Shown: positions 1-8,816 of the stretch, one piece after another
Layout: each line of letters starts with the position of its first letter
Numbering within the stretch: the stretch's first letter is position 1
Assembly: GCF_024700075.1 (NCBI RefSeq)
Contig: NZ_JAJONE010000001.1
Location: 3,252,001-3,316,000, forward strand
Source: Hymenobacter sp. J193
Lineage (GTDB): Bacteria > Bacteroidota > Bacteroidia > Cytophagales > Hymenobacteraceae
DNA length: 64,000 nucleotides
Direction: 5' to 3'
The notes under the pieces: model-generated
What the model was told of the DNA's origin: nothing
Seen by the model: the letters and a program-made list of their open reading frames with translations, nothing else
Database searches by the model: none
Position numbers and translations under genes: made by a program

Positions 1-1
1 G

Positions 2-910
2 CTGGACCGCATCGTGGAAGAAACCCTGCGCCAGCCCATGACCCTCATTTCGGGGATTCCGCCCTGGGTGCAGATGTACTTCGACCGGATTGTACAGCGC
101 GCGGGCCGGCCGGTGGGGGAGGTATTCCCGCAGTTCGACTTGTTCGTGTACGGGGGTGTCAACTTCGAGCCCTACCGCAAAAAGCTGTTCGAAACCATTG
201 GCCGGCCAGTGGATAGCATAGAGCTGTTTCCGGCCTCGGAAGGGTTTCTGGCGTTTCAGGATGAGCCCGGCAACCCAGGCCTGCTCCTGCTGCTGAATGC
301 CGGTATTTTCTACGAGTTCATCCCCGCTGAGCGGTTTTTTGAGCCCAACCCGCTCCGCCTCACCATTGCTGAGGTGGAACTGGATCAGCAGTATGCTGTG
401 GTGCTGAATAGCAACGCCGGCCTCTGGGGCTACTCCCTCGGCGACACCGTGCGCTTCACCCAGAAATATCCGTTTCGGGTGGTCGTCACGGGCCGCATCA
501 AGCACTTTCTGTCGGCTTTTGGGGAGCATGTGATTGGGGAGGAAGTGGAGCAGGCCCTGCGGGAGGCCATGCGCCAGCACCCCGAGGCCGAAGTGGTGGA
601 GTTTACGGTAGCACCCCGCGTAAGCGACGACCCCGCCGTTCTTTCCCGCCACGAGTGGCTGATTGAGTTTGCTCATCCGCCCCGCTCCCTCGTCACCTTT
701 GCCGAAGCCCTGGATGCGGGCCTGCGCCAGCGCAACGTATATTACGACGACCTGCTGGCCGGCAACATCTTGGCCCCGCTGCTGCTCACGCCTCTGCCAG
801 CCGGGGCCTTTCAGCGCTACATGAAAAGCCAGGGCAAGCTCGGGGGCCAAAACAAAGTGCCGCGCCTGAGCAACGACCGAAAGTTGGCGCAAGGGCTGAC
901 CTTACCATAG
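2..910 (+). CDS. GH3 auxin-responsive-promoter family protein, C-terminal part (partial)
   Basis: About 302 residues are visible and the frame is open at the left edge, so the 5' part (roughly 200 residues, given a family length near 500) lies outside the window. The GTG at 14 is internal and not the real start. Segments typical of bacterial GH3 proteins are an FVYGGVNFEPYR stretch, a following FPASEGF motif and a LLLLNAGIFYEFIP strand. GH3 proteins belong to the acyl-adenylate-forming superfamily: they activate a carboxylate with ATP and pass it to an amine. The substrate of bacterial members is unknown, and nothing nearby indicates one. Family assignment is firm from pattern; function is inferred only at superfamily level. 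Confidence 0.85.
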   Translation: MDRIVEETLRQPMTLISGIPPWVQMYFDRIVQRAGRPVGEVFPQFDLFVYGGVNFEPYRKKLFETIGRPVDSIELFPASEGFLAFQDEPGNPGLLLLLNAGIFYEFIPAERFFEPNPLRLTIAEVELDQQYAVVLNSNAGLWGYSLGDTVRFTQKYPFRVVVTGRIKHFLSAFGEHVIGEEVEQALREAMRQHPEAEVVEFTVAPRVSDDPAVLSRHEWLIEFAHPPRSLVTFAEALDAGLRQRNVYYDDLLAGNILAPLLLTPLPAGAFQRYMKSQGKLGGQNKVPRLSNDRKLAQGLTLP

Positions 911-1078
911 TTTATCATCGTCTGCGAAGTAGCGGCAGAAGTGCCCGGCTTGGGCGTTAAAGATGGATGCAGAGCGACGCTTGAATTTCATACTTGCACT
1001 ACACTTCGTACTTTGCCTCGCAGGGCTCTTCCGAAAGGCCATACAAGTTGATTTTCCCTTTTTCAGCCAGGAGTTTTT

Positions 1079-1501
1079 ATGCAGGATGTCCCCGCCGTCA
1101 GCCCCGCTTCTTCAGGGGCACTCCTGACCTGCGCCATCCTGGATGACGACGAAATCAACCGTCTGTCGCTGGAGCATTTCATCCAGCTGAATGGCAAGCT
1201 ACACCTGAAAGCTATGCTCACCGGAAGCGTAGAAGGGCTGGAATTTTTCAGCGCCGGGCAGCAGGTGGATGTGTTGTTTCTGGACGTGGAAATGCCCGAC
1301 CTGAACGGCCTTGACATGTTGCGCCTGCTACCCCAGCCGCCCCAGGTAATCTTGACTACGGCGCACGAAAACTTTGCCTGGGACGCATTCGAGCTACGGG
1401 TAGTCGACTATCTGGTTAAGCCTTTCACCTACGAGCGGTTTGTACAGGCCGTCCGGCGCGTAACGGAGCGGCTGCACCCCCACGACACCCAGCGGCTTTA
1501 G
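1079..1501 (+). CDS. Single-domain response regulator (LytTR-type receiver, no output domain)
   Basis: A 140-residue protein consisting of one receiver domain. The acidic pocket is DDDE at 22-25, the phospho-acceptor is D69 in FLDVEMPDLNG, the switch Thr is T93/T94 and the conserved Lys is K114 in DYLVKPF. The DYLVKPF and EMPDLNG wording is that of LytR/AlgR-type receivers, but the protein stops where a LytTR DNA-binding domain would begin, so it probably acts by protein contact or as a phosphate sink. An AGGAG lies six bases before the ATG, unusual for this phylum. It is convergent with the hybrid kinase next door, a plausible but unproven partner. Confidence 0.85.
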   Translation: MQDVPAVSPASSGALLTCAILDDDEINRLSLEHFIQLNGKLHLKAMLTGSVEGLEFFSAGQQVDVLFLDVEMPDLNGLDMLRLLPQPPQVILTTAHENFAWDAFELRVVDYLVKPFTYERFVQAVRRVTERLHPHDTQRL

Positions 1502-1537
1502 CACAAGTTTGCGGGGAGCGATACAACCTTGGATCTG

Positions 1538-3751
1538 CTATACTGTGCCAGAGGTTTCGCCGGTGTTCTGCCGCTTTGTTGAATCAGCATCAAGGTAGGC
1601 TTGCAGTTGCACCAGCAGCGTTGGTAGCGTGTTCAAAAGCTGATGTGAGGCAGCCAGGCGCCCGGCGGCTTCTGCGGCCGGGTTTTCCAGCTCCCGAACG
1701 GCCACCAGCAGTTCCGGGCTGCGCAAAAGCTTGAGGGACGGCTTAAGCTTATGGGCGCACATAGCTACGGTCGGCCAGTCCGTAGCAGTGGCAGCCTGTT
1801 GCAGCTGCGCCAGTACAGCCGGGGTTTGCTCAAGAAAGGATTTCAGGATGCGCCGCGCAAACGTGGGGCTGCCGTGCGCCATCTGGTGCAGGTCGTGCAG
1901 GTCGAAAAGCGGTGCGCTGGCGACGCTTCTTTGGTGCAGGGCCAGCATTTTGCGCAGCAATTCAGCCTCATCAAAGGGTTTGGCCACGCAGTCGTCCATG
2001 CCGGCAGCCAGGTACTTTTCGTTGTCAGCCCGGAAGGCGTTGGCCGTGAGGGCAATGATGGGCGTGCGGGCCCGCGCGTCATCGGGGTGGCGGCGCATGG
2101 CGGCCGTCACGTCCAGGCCGCTCATGTCCGGCATCTGAATATCCATCAGAATACACTGGTACCGGTGCTGCTCAAACAGCTGCAGGGCGGCGGCTCCGCT
2201 CACGGCGGCGTCTACCAGTATGCCGTAGTGTTCCAGCACCAGCTGAGCCAGCAGGCGGTTTACGTCGTGGTCTTCTACCAGCAGCACGCGCCAGCCCTGC
2301 ACCAGCCCGGCATCGTGGAGAGTGGGAGTATGCTGCTCCGCTACGAAACCCGCAGGGGCCTTTGGGAAAGTCAGCGTGAAGCTGAACGTGCTGCCTTCGC
2401 CCGGCACGCTGCACAGCACTAGGTTGCCGCCCAGCTGCTCCACCAATGTGCTGCTGATGGTGAGGCCCAAGCCCGTGCCGCCGAAGTTGCGGGTGGTGTC
2501 GGCGTAGGCCTGGGCGAAGCTGGCAAAAATGGATTCCTGCTTGCTGGCCGGCACGCCCACGCCGGTGTCGCTTACCCGGAAGTGAACCATCAGCGCCATA
2601 TCGGTTTCCTGCTGGCAGCGGGCCAGCAGGCGCACTTCACCCTGCTGGGTGAATTTGATGGCATTGCTGAGCAAATTCAGGAGCACCTGGCTAAGGCGGT
2701 GCGGGTCGCCCAGCACAAGGGTTTCCGGCAGATCCAGCGGTTCCAGCACAAACTGCAAATCCTTCTCCCGGGCCCGAAACACCTGCGTCTGGGTGGCAAT
2801 GCGGATGACGTTGCCCAAATCAAAAGGCATATGCTCCAGCTCCAGCTTGCCGGACGTGATTTTGGCCACGTCCAGCACATCATTGAGCACCGAGAGCAGG
2901 TGGTTGCCGGAGTTGCGGATGATGCTCACGTACTCCTGCTGCTGGGTGCTCAGCTCCGTGCGGGCCAACAGGCCGGCCATGCCCAGTACCCCGTTCATGG
3001 GTGTACGGATTTCGTGGCTCATATTGGCCAGAAACGTTTCGCGGGCCCGCACGGCCGCTTCGGCCGCATGCCGGGCCCGGGTGGTTTCCTGCTCGGCCAG
3101 GTAGCGGTCCGTAATATCGGCGCTGGAGCCCACCACCATGCGCAGGGAGCCGTCGGCATCGAAGACCGGATGATAGATGCGCAGCCAGCGACGCGTGCCG
3201 GCCAGCCCGTGCACCGTTTCCTCCCACATAACTTCGGCCCGCTGCTGCACGGCCAGCTCAAACTTCTGCTGGCGCTCCACGGCCATCGTAATTGGATGGT
3301 TTCGGTGCTGGCAGTACTCAAAGTTATCCTTACCGATAAGCCACTCCCGCACTTCGTCGTTGCGCACGGCTGCCGGGTTCACGTACAGAAACCGCTGGTC
3401 GGCGTCGAAGATGGCAACCCCGGTGGGCAAATGATGAAACACGGTTTCGAAAAAAGCCCGCTGCTCCGTGAGCTGCCGTGCGGTTGTATCCGTGAAATAG
3501 AGGGTCCGCGTATCGGCATTGGCCACCACGGCCACCTGGTAGTGCTGGCCATTCAGCGAAATATCCGCCGCGGTGGGCAAGGCCAGCAGTTGCGCCAGCA
3601 CGGCTGCCTCCTGTTCGGTGCCCAGCTGCCCGAGCAGTGTTTCGGCTGCCGGGTTGGCGTACGCTACCGCACCAGCCCCCGTGAGATGCAGCACAGGGTT
3701 GGGACTTTGGGCGAGCAGCTGAGCAGCCAGAGAGTTGGGAATGGTGGGCAT
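1538..3751 (-). CDS. PAS-containing hybrid sensor histidine kinase with receiver and Hpt domains
   Basis: Predicted order (numbering from the ATG at 3751): two PAS-like domains in the first 230 residues, a dimerisation/phosphoacceptor domain with H246 in NMSHEIRTPMNG, an ATPase domain with N and G boxes (SNAIKF, DTGVGV, GGTGLGL), a receiver with D537 in LMDIQMPDMSG, and a C-terminal Hpt domain with H667 in AHKLKPS. This is a complete internal phosphorelay without a DNA-binding output. No transmembrane segment is evident after the chosen start, so it is probably cytoplasmic. The frame extends to 3844, but that would leave only 8 bp to the divergent gene at 3853; the internal ATG starts directly before the first PAS domain. 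Confidence 0.88.
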   Translation of the reverse strand: MPTIPNSLAAQLLAQSPNPVLHLTGAGAVAYANPAAETLLGQLGTEQEAAVLAQLLALPTAADISLNGQHYQVAVVANADTRTLYFTDTTARQLTEQRAFFETVFHHLPTGVAIFDADQRFLYVNPAAVRNDEVREWLIGKDNFEYCQHRNHPITMAVERQQKFELAVQQRAEVMWEETVHGLAGTRRWLRIYHPVFDADGSLRMVVGSSADITDRYLAEQETTRARHAAEAAVRARETFLANMSHEIRTPMNGVLGMAGLLARTELSTQQQEYVSIIRNSGNHLLSVLNDVLDVAKITSGKLELEHMPFDLGNVIRIATQTQVFRAREKDLQFVLEPLDLPETLVLGDPHRLSQVLLNLLSNAIKFTQQGEVRLLARCQQETDMALMVHFRVSDTGVGVPASKQESIFASFAQAYADTTRNFGGTGLGLTISSTLVEQLGGNLVLCSVPGEGSTFSFTLTFPKAPAGFVAEQHTPTLHDAGLVQGWRVLLVEDHDVNRLLAQLVLEHYGILVDAAVSGAAALQLFEQHRYQCILMDIQMPDMSGLDVTAAMRRHPDDARARTPIIALTANAFRADNEKYLAAGMDDCVAKPFDEAELLRKMLALHQRSVASAPLFDLHDLHQMAHGSPTFARRILKSFLEQTPAVLAQLQQAATATDWPTVAMCAHKLKPSLKLLRSPELLVAVRELENPAAEAAGRLAASHQLLNTLPTLLVQLQAYLDADSTKRQNTGETSGTV

Positions 3752-3852
3752 AGCGTAAGAATAAGCCAAAATGCTGCAACTTGGGTAGTAGATCCAGGAA
3801 AGTAGTGCCAAACGAAATCTTGCTTGATACCTCCATTTAGCCAAATGAAAGT

Positions 3853-4341
3853 ATGCTAACCAATAAACTTGGGGAATATCAGATACTATATTTAAACGCT
3901 GGCCAAGATGCTGCCTGGCCCGGCAAGCTTCCGCTAAATAGTTGGCTATTGCTGGTACTGGCAGACGAAATCAATAAAGAGCTTTTCGATCAGGTAACAG
4001 TTGAATGCGTAAAGAACCGCCCATTTGGTCTCTGTTGCGCGGGTACTGCAGCGCACATCTTGGAAGATTGGTTTGATGAGGAAATTGTAAGCGCAGCATT
4101 GCGCTGGGAAGAGAAACATCACCAGCCGTACGATTATGACTTTGCCCCGGTAACTACGGCCGACAGCTCTATTGACGAAGGATTGTGGTTTGCGGCTACT
4201 TTAGCACCCAACATGGCTCACGCTCCTATTGAAACAATCGTGTGCCTGGATTTAACCGGGCAAAGCCAGGCACGGATTAGGGAGCTTATTCCACTTCTTA
4301 ATAGTGGATGGTTCCCTCCAGATACCAATGATAATGATTAA
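3853..4341 (+). CDS. Conserved hypothetical protein, about 162 residues
   Basis: I do not recognise the family with certainty. The protein is soluble and acidic, with a hydrophobic core strand (WLLLVLADEI), a Cys-rich stretch (FGLCCAGTAAH), an acidic helix (ILEDWFDEEIV) and an aromatic DYDF segment, which suggests a compact alpha/beta fold. No signal peptide or membrane segment is present. Its stop codon overlaps the start of the GreA-like gene (ATG 4334, stop ending 4341), so the two are probably co-transcribed and translationally coupled. It has slightly lower GC than its neighbours. A remote resemblance to uncharacterised DUF families is possible but I cannot confirm it. Confidence 0.7.
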   Translation: MLTNKLGEYQILYLNAGQDAAWPGKLPLNSWLLLVLADEINKELFDQVTVECVKNRPFGLCCAGTAAHILEDWFDEEIVSAALRWEEKHHQPYDYDFAPVTTADSSIDEGLWFAATLAPNMAHAPIETIVCLDLTGQSQARIRELIPLLNSGWFPPDTNDND

Positions 4342-4780
4342 ACCCCGCCTCCACCTTCTCTGCCTAGCCTACGTGCAGGAGCGTATCGATGCCTGCCAGG
4401 CGGCCATTCAGGCGGCGCAGGAATCGGCCAACTCCGAAACCAAGAGCAGCGCCGGCGACAAGTACGAAACCGGCCGCGCCATGGCCCAGAACGAGCGGGA
4501 CCGGAACGCCGTGCAGCTGCAGCAAGCCCGCCAACTGCTGGGCGAACTACAGCGCATTCACCCCGAGCTGCCCTGCGACACCGTACGGCCCGGCGCCCTG
4601 GTGCACACCAGCCTGGGCTGGTTCTATATCAGCATCAGCGCCGGCAAACTGGTGGTAGAGGGGCAGGAGTACTTTGCCGTGTCGGCGGCGGCCCCGGTAG
4701 CAGCGGCGCTGGCCGGCCAGCGGGTTGGCGGGCAGGTAGTATTCAACGGGAAATCCATCCAACTCCTGGCTATTCAGTAA
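4334..4780 (+). CDS. GreA/GreB-like protein (coiled coil plus small C-terminal domain)
   Basis: About 148 residues. The N-terminal half is a predicted coiled coil with the phrase SSAGDKYETGRAMAQNE, a pattern seen at the tip of Gre-like proteins often annotated in Bacteroidetes as GreA/GreB-related or mislabelled as 3-oxoacyl-ACP synthase. The C-terminal half is a small beta-rich domain (PGALVHTSLGWFYISIS). True Gre factors insert the coiled coil into the RNA polymerase secondary channel to stimulate transcript cleavage; whether this one does is inference. The start is ambiguous between ATG 4328 and ATG 4334, both inside the previous gene; the lipoprotein gene follows directly. Confidence 0.72.
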   Translation: MIKPRLHLLCLAYVQERIDACQAAIQAAQESANSETKSSAGDKYETGRAMAQNERDRNAVQLQQARQLLGELQRIHPELPCDTVRPGALVHTSLGWFYISISAGKLVVEGQEYFAVSAAAPVAAALAGQRVGGQVVFNGKSIQLLAIQ

Positions 4781-4781
4781 G

Positions 4782-5471
4782 CTGATAAAGAAAATAAGCT
4801 GGGCCTTAGCAACCGTATGTCTGGCCTGTACGCAAACGGAGCAAAAGCAAGAAAAGGCCGCAGCGGCTCGCCCAGATTCAGTCGCTACCGCCCCGGTTGT
4901 TGTGCGCGTTCAGCCGGATGGTTTCCTGGATCCGGCGTGGTTTACCGTGCCTAGGCTGGATACGTTTCGGGTTGTGTACCGAACCAGTGATACCAGTGGG
5001 TTTGACCTGGGAACTGAGAAGCTGGTGAAGCTCACGGCAGCTCAAGAGCAGCGCTACTTGCAAATCCGGCCGCGCCGCCCGGCCGAACGGCAGCAGGCAC
5101 CCTACTATTTTTACTCCTTGCAGGAAAATACGCCCGCCCGCCAGGAAATAACCGTGCTGCACGACGATGGCGAGTACCTATTCCAATTGCTGCGTCTGGT
5201 ATATGACGCCAGACATCAACTTATCGGCCAGCAGGAAGTAGCCCATTTCGCGGCCGATGGCAGCGAGATGTCAGAAGCCTACGGACGGTTTGAAACTCCA
5301 GCCCGGTTCCGTATCACTGCTGTCCAGACTTCAGTCGGGGCTGAGGATAGCCTGTCAGTTACAGCCAATATTGATTCTACGGTAACGCTCTATACAGTAG
5401 CGCACGACAAATTTCAGCCGGCAAGCCAGCGCAAGTATCAACGCACCAAAATCGAGCCCCTGCAGGACTAG
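4782..5471 (+). CDS. Predicted lipoprotein of unknown function, apparent CTG start
   Basis: The ATG/GTG-based frame begins at GTG 4902, but reading the same frame upstream gives a complete lipoprotein signal: two Lys, a hydrophobic run ISWALATV and a lipobox CLAC ending at Cys codon 4827-4829. The only codon that can head this peptide is CTG at 4782, one base after the stop of the GreA-like gene. Translation would therefore start at a rare CTG by coupling, or an ATG has been lost by mutation or sequencing error. The mature part (about 213 residues) has no recognised domain; it looks beta-rich and ends with a Lys/Arg-containing tail. It is probably exported and lipid-anchored. Confidence 0.65.
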   Translation: MIKKISWALATVCLACTQTEQKQEKAAAARPDSVATAPVVVRVQPDGFLDPAWFTVPRLDTFRVVYRTSDTSGFDLGTEKLVKLTAAQEQRYLQIRPRRPAERQQAPYYFYSLQENTPARQEITVLHDDGEYLFQLLRLVYDARHQLIGQQEVAHFAADGSEMSEAYGRFETPARFRITAVQTSVGAEDSLSVTANIDSTVTLYTVAHDKFQPASQRKYQRTKIEPLQD

Positions 5472-5547
5472 ATGAAAGCCAGTATATAGTTGTTGGTTGT
5501 TTGTAATTAGACTTGAAGTACTGGGCTGACAATTGACAACGACCAAC

Positions 5548-6039
5548 TCACCCGCCCAGCTTCGGCAGCAAACCCGAAATTCCTTTGATGTTGAGGCGCA
5601 CGAAATTGCGAATCCGCTCGAACCTGGCAGTGGTTTCGGCCAACTCCTCATCGGGCTCCAGGCGGCTGGGGCGGTGCGTATCCAGCAGCGCGAAGATGGT
5701 GGCAGCCACGTCCATGTAGCCCAGAATCATGAGCAACAGCAGCTTTTTTTCGTCTTCCTGGTAGCTTTTCAGGCGCACGGCCTTCACCAGGCTGTCGAGC
5801 TGGGCGGTTTCGTCCAAGTACAGGTCGCGCAGCTCGGCGCGCTGCTGCTGGTACTCAAACAGCTGCTGCGGCTCTACCTGAGCCGCCGAAAACGGCAGGT
5901 CCTCGGTGCGAGGTATGGCGGCGCGGAAGCTCTTTTCGGCGGCGTATACGGTTTCGAGGTGCTTTTGCAGGCTGACCCAAAGGCCGTTGCGGGCTTTATC
6001 GAAGGCAGAGAGGCTGGAATCGGAAGTAGGGCTATTCAT
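5548..6039 (-). CDS. Hypothetical helical protein
   Basis: About 163 residues from the ATG at 6039. The frame extends to 6066, but those residues (VTI-type) look like leader. The sequence is rich in Leu, Glu, Gln and Lys and reads as mostly alpha-helical, with a moderately hydrophobic helix (LLLLMILGYMDVAATIFALL) around the last third. No signal peptide or known motif is seen. It stands alone: the neighbours are convergent on the left and divergent (dxr) on the right. I cannot assign a function; a four-helix-bundle regulatory or structural role is only a guess. Confidence 0.6.
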   Translation of the reverse strand: MNSPTSDSSLSAFDKARNGLWVSLQKHLETVYAAEKSFRAAIPRTEDLPFSAAQVEPQQLFEYQQQRAELRDLYLDETAQLDSLVKAVRLKSYQEDEKKLLLLMILGYMDVAATIFALLDTHRPSRLEPDEELAETTARFERIRNFVRLNIKGISGLLPKLGG

Positions 6040-6151
6040 GATGGTAACAGAATACGGCAGGCGCAAAAGTACGGCTTGCTAGGGTAGGGCCGCGCTACGT
6101 ACCGCGGGGCTTCAAATGGGGAAGAGAATGGCGGCGCGGGAAACTTCCCCG

Positions 6152-6159
6152 TACTTTTG
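6152..6159 (+). promoter_or_regulatory. Putative -7 element of the dxr promoter (TACTTTTG)
   Basis: The sequence matches the Bacteroidetes -7 consensus TAnnTTTG exactly and lies 38 bases before the dxr ATG. No clear TTG-type -33 element is found at the expected distance, so the call rests on the -7 match and position. Confidence 0.45.
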
Positions 6160-6197
6160 CCTTTCCGCGCCCCGCGTTCTTCTCCGAACTTCCCACC

Positions 6198-7364
6198 ATG
6201 TCTTCTTCTCTTAAACGCGTCACCCTGCTTGGGTCCACCGGTTCCATCGGCACGCAGGCCCTGGACGTGCTCCGCGCCCAGCCCGGCCGCTTCACCGTTA
6301 CGGCCCTGTCGGCGCAGTCCAACGCCGAGCTGCTGGTAGCCCAGGCCCGCGAGTTCCGGCCGGCGGCAGTAGTTATCGGCGACGAAGGCAAGTACGCGGA
6401 AGTGAAATCGGCCCTGGCCAGTCAGCCGGAAACCGAAGTGCTGACGGGAGCCGCCGCCCTGGCCGACGTGGCCGGCCGCCCCGACGCCGACATCGTGCTG
6501 ACGGCTATGGTAGGCTACGCCGGGCTGCTGCCCACGGTGCGTGCCATCCGGGCCGGCAAAGACATTGCCCTGGCCAACAAAGAAACTCTGGTAGTAGCCG
6601 GCCAGCTGATTACCGACCTGGTGAAGCAGCACGGCGTGCGGCTGCTGCCCGTCGACTCCGAGCACTCCGCCATCTTTCAGTGCCTGGTAGGGGAGGAGCG
6701 AAACCCGATTGAGAAAATCATCCTCACGGCCTCGGGCGGGCCGTTCCGGGGCCGCAGCCGCGCCGAGCTGGCCCAGGTAACCAAAGCCCAGGCCCTCAAG
6801 CATCCCAACTGGGATATGGGCGCCAAAATTACCATCGACTCGGCTTCCCTGATGAACAAAGGGCTGGAGGTGATTGAGGCCAAGTGGCTGTTTGGCCTGC
6901 GCAACGACCAGATAGACGTGGTAGTGCATCCGCAGAGCATCATTCATTCCCTGGTGCAGTTCGAGGATGGTTCCCTGAAAGCGCAGCTGGGCCTGCCCGA
7001 TATGAAGCTGCCCATTCAGTATGCGCTGGGTTACCCGCAGCGGCTGGCCAATGAGTTTCCGCGCTTCAGTTTCCTGGACTATCCGCAGCTTACCTTCGAG
7101 CCGGCCGATACCAGTACCTTCCGCAACCTGGCCCTGGCGTTTGAGGCCATGCGTCAGGCGGGCAACGCGCCCTGCGTCCTCAACGCGGCCAACGAGGTAG
7201 CGGTGGCGGCTTTCCTGCGCGAAAAAATTGGCTTCCTGCAAATGTCGGAGGTAGTGGAAACGACCCTCGCGCGGGTTTCGTACCTTGCCGCCCCAACCCT
7301 GGACGACTACGTGCAAACCGACGCCGAAACGCGCCGCGTAGCCCAGGAGCTGGTTCGATTATAG
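6198..7364 (+). CDS. dxr: 1-deoxy-D-xylulose 5-phosphate reductoisomerase
   Basis: Converts 1-deoxy-D-xylulose 5-phosphate to 2-C-methyl-D-erythritol 4-phosphate with NADPH, the first committed step of the MEP isoprenoid pathway, in the cytoplasm. The 388-residue length fits the family. The NADPH-binding GSTGSIG is at 12-18; the substrate and metal region shows PVDSEHSA, TASGGPFRG and SASLMNKGLEVIEA, with the C-terminal helical domain ending in NAANEVAVAAFL. The ATG is preceded by a good -7 element. It is followed in the same direction by rseP after a 127-bp repeat-rich spacer; dxr-rseP order is common in bacteria. Confidence 0.97.
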   Translation: MSSSLKRVTLLGSTGSIGTQALDVLRAQPGRFTVTALSAQSNAELLVAQAREFRPAAVVIGDEGKYAEVKSALASQPETEVLTGAAALADVAGRPDADIVLTAMVGYAGLLPTVRAIRAGKDIALANKETLVVAGQLITDLVKQHGVRLLPVDSEHSAIFQCLVGEERNPIEKIILTASGGPFRGRSRAELAQVTKAQALKHPNWDMGAKITIDSASLMNKGLEVIEAKWLFGLRNDQIDVVVHPQSIIHSLVQFEDGSLKAQLGLPDMKLPIQYALGYPQRLANEFPRFSFLDYPQLTFEPADTSTFRNLALAFEAMRQAGNAPCVLNAANEVAVAAFLREKIGFLQMSEVVETTLARVSYLAAPTLDDYVQTDAETRRVAQELVRL

Positions 7365-7491
7365 TTGTCGGTTATTTGTTGTCAGTTGTCAGGACTTGTG
7401 GGAAACCCAGCCGACAATAAGACATTTACACTTCCCTGACTTGTAGTACGAACCGCAGCCTGACAACTCTCAACTGACAACTCTCAACTGA
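7365..7491. repeat. Intergenic GTTGTCAGTTGT-type inverted repeat
   Basis: The spacer between dxr and rseP begins with GT-rich sequence (GTTGTCGGTTATTTGTTGTC) and ends with its CA-rich counterpart (TGACAACTCTCAACTGACAAC), which can pair imperfectly. The same type of sequence occurs at 5486-5545 and 14427-14565. It separates two housekeeping genes and ends next to the rseP ATG. Confidence 0.5.
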
Positions 7492-8802
7492 ATGGATATT
7501 TTAGTGATGGCCGGGCAGCTCATTCTAGGGCTGACGATTCTGGTAGGCGTGCACGAACTCGGGCACATGCTCACGGCCAAGTGGTTTGGAATGCGCGTGG
7601 AGAAGTTCTCTATTGGCTTTCCGCCCAAGATTTTCAGCAAGCAGATCGGCGAAACCGAGTACATGCTGGGGGCCATTCCGTTGGGCGGCTTCGTGAAGAT
7701 TACCGGCATGGTGGATGAGTCGCTCGACACGGAGGCCCTGAAGCAGGAGCCCCAGCCCTACGAGTTCCGCGCCAAGCCCGCCTGGCAGCGCCTCATTGTG
7801 ATGCTCGGCGGCATCATCGTCAACGTCATCACCGGTATTCTGATTTTCTCGGTTATCACCTTCCTGTATGGTGAAAGTTACCTGCCGGCCTCCGAGGTGC
7901 GCTACGGCGTGGTGCCCAACAAGCTGGGCGAGGAAATCGGCTTCCGCACCGGCGACAAAATCGTGAAGATCAATGGCCGCCCGTTCACCGAGTTCAACGA
8001 CGTGTACAGCCCCGAGGTGGTGCTGGGCTCGGGTAGCTACTACACCGTAGAGCGTGGTAGTCAGCTGATTGACGTCCCAGTGCCCGCCAACTTCATGGAC
8101 CGCCTCTCCGACCAGGATCAGTCGTTGTTTGTGGCTCCGCTCGACCCATTTGTGGTAGCCGAGGTGGTACCGGGGCAACCCGCCGCTAAAGCAGGCCTGC
8201 TGGCCGGCGACCGGATTGCCCAGGTAGCCAGTAAGCGCATCACCTTTTTTCCGGAGCTGCAGCAGGCGCTGAAAGAAAACGCCGGCAAGGAAACTCCTCT
8301 GCTGGTGGAGCGCAATGGTCAAACGGTTTCGTTGAAAGTCAACGTGGACGAAGATGGCAAAGTCGGGTTCCGGCCCAAGTCGTTGCTGAACTATGCCACG
8401 CGGGAGTATAGCCTGGTTGAGTCGGTTCCGGCGGGTGCTAAGCAGGCCTTCGGCATCATCACCACCCAGATCAAGGCCTTCGGTAAAATATTCCGGGGCG
8501 AGGCTTCGGCCCGCAAATCCTTGGGTGGGCCCATGGCCATTGCCCAGCAGTACGGCGCCACCTTCGACTGGCTGAAGTTCTGGACGCTCACCGGTATGCT
8601 GTCCATGGTGCTGGCCTTCATGAACCTGCTGCCCGTGCCCGCGCTGGATGGCGGCCACGTAATGTTCCTGACCTACGAAATAATTTCGGGCCGCAAGCCT
8701 TCGGATAGATTCCTGGAAAACGCGCAGAAAGTAGGCATGGCCATGATTCTGTGCCTGATGGTGTTCGTGATTTTCAACGACCTCATCAAGTCCCTGTTCT
8801 AG
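7492..8802 (+). CDS. rseP: RIP metalloprotease RseP (site-2 protease family)
   Basis: An inner-membrane zinc protease of 436 residues that cuts transmembrane substrates such as anti-sigma factors or signal-peptide remnants. The zinc motif HELGH is at 21-25 in the first membrane helix; the second metal site is in the C-terminal NLLPVPALDGGH motif. Between them are a membrane helix (VMLGGIIVNVITGILIF) and two PDZ-like domains (one with VPNKLGEEIGFRTGDKI, one with VVPGQPAAKAGLLAGDRI). The ATG at 7492 puts the active-site helix at the N terminus as expected. The dxr-rseP arrangement is conserved; no sigma or anti-sigma gene is nearby to name a substrate. Confidence 0.95.
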   Translation: MDILVMAGQLILGLTILVGVHELGHMLTAKWFGMRVEKFSIGFPPKIFSKQIGETEYMLGAIPLGGFVKITGMVDESLDTEALKQEPQPYEFRAKPAWQRLIVMLGGIIVNVITGILIFSVITFLYGESYLPASEVRYGVVPNKLGEEIGFRTGDKIVKINGRPFTEFNDVYSPEVVLGSGSYYTVERGSQLIDVPVPANFMDRLSDQDQSLFVAPLDPFVVAEVVPGQPAAKAGLLAGDRIAQVASKRITFFPELQQALKENAGKETPLLVERNGQTVSLKVNVDEDGKVGFRPKSLLNYATREYSLVESVPAGAKQAFGIITTQIKAFGKIFRGEASARKSLGGPMAIAQQYGATFDWLKFWTLTGMLSMVLAFMNLLPVPALDGGHVMFLTYEIISGRKPSDRFLENAQKVGMAMILCLMVFVIFNDLIKSLF

Positions 8803-8816
8803 CGTTCAGTTCGAGG

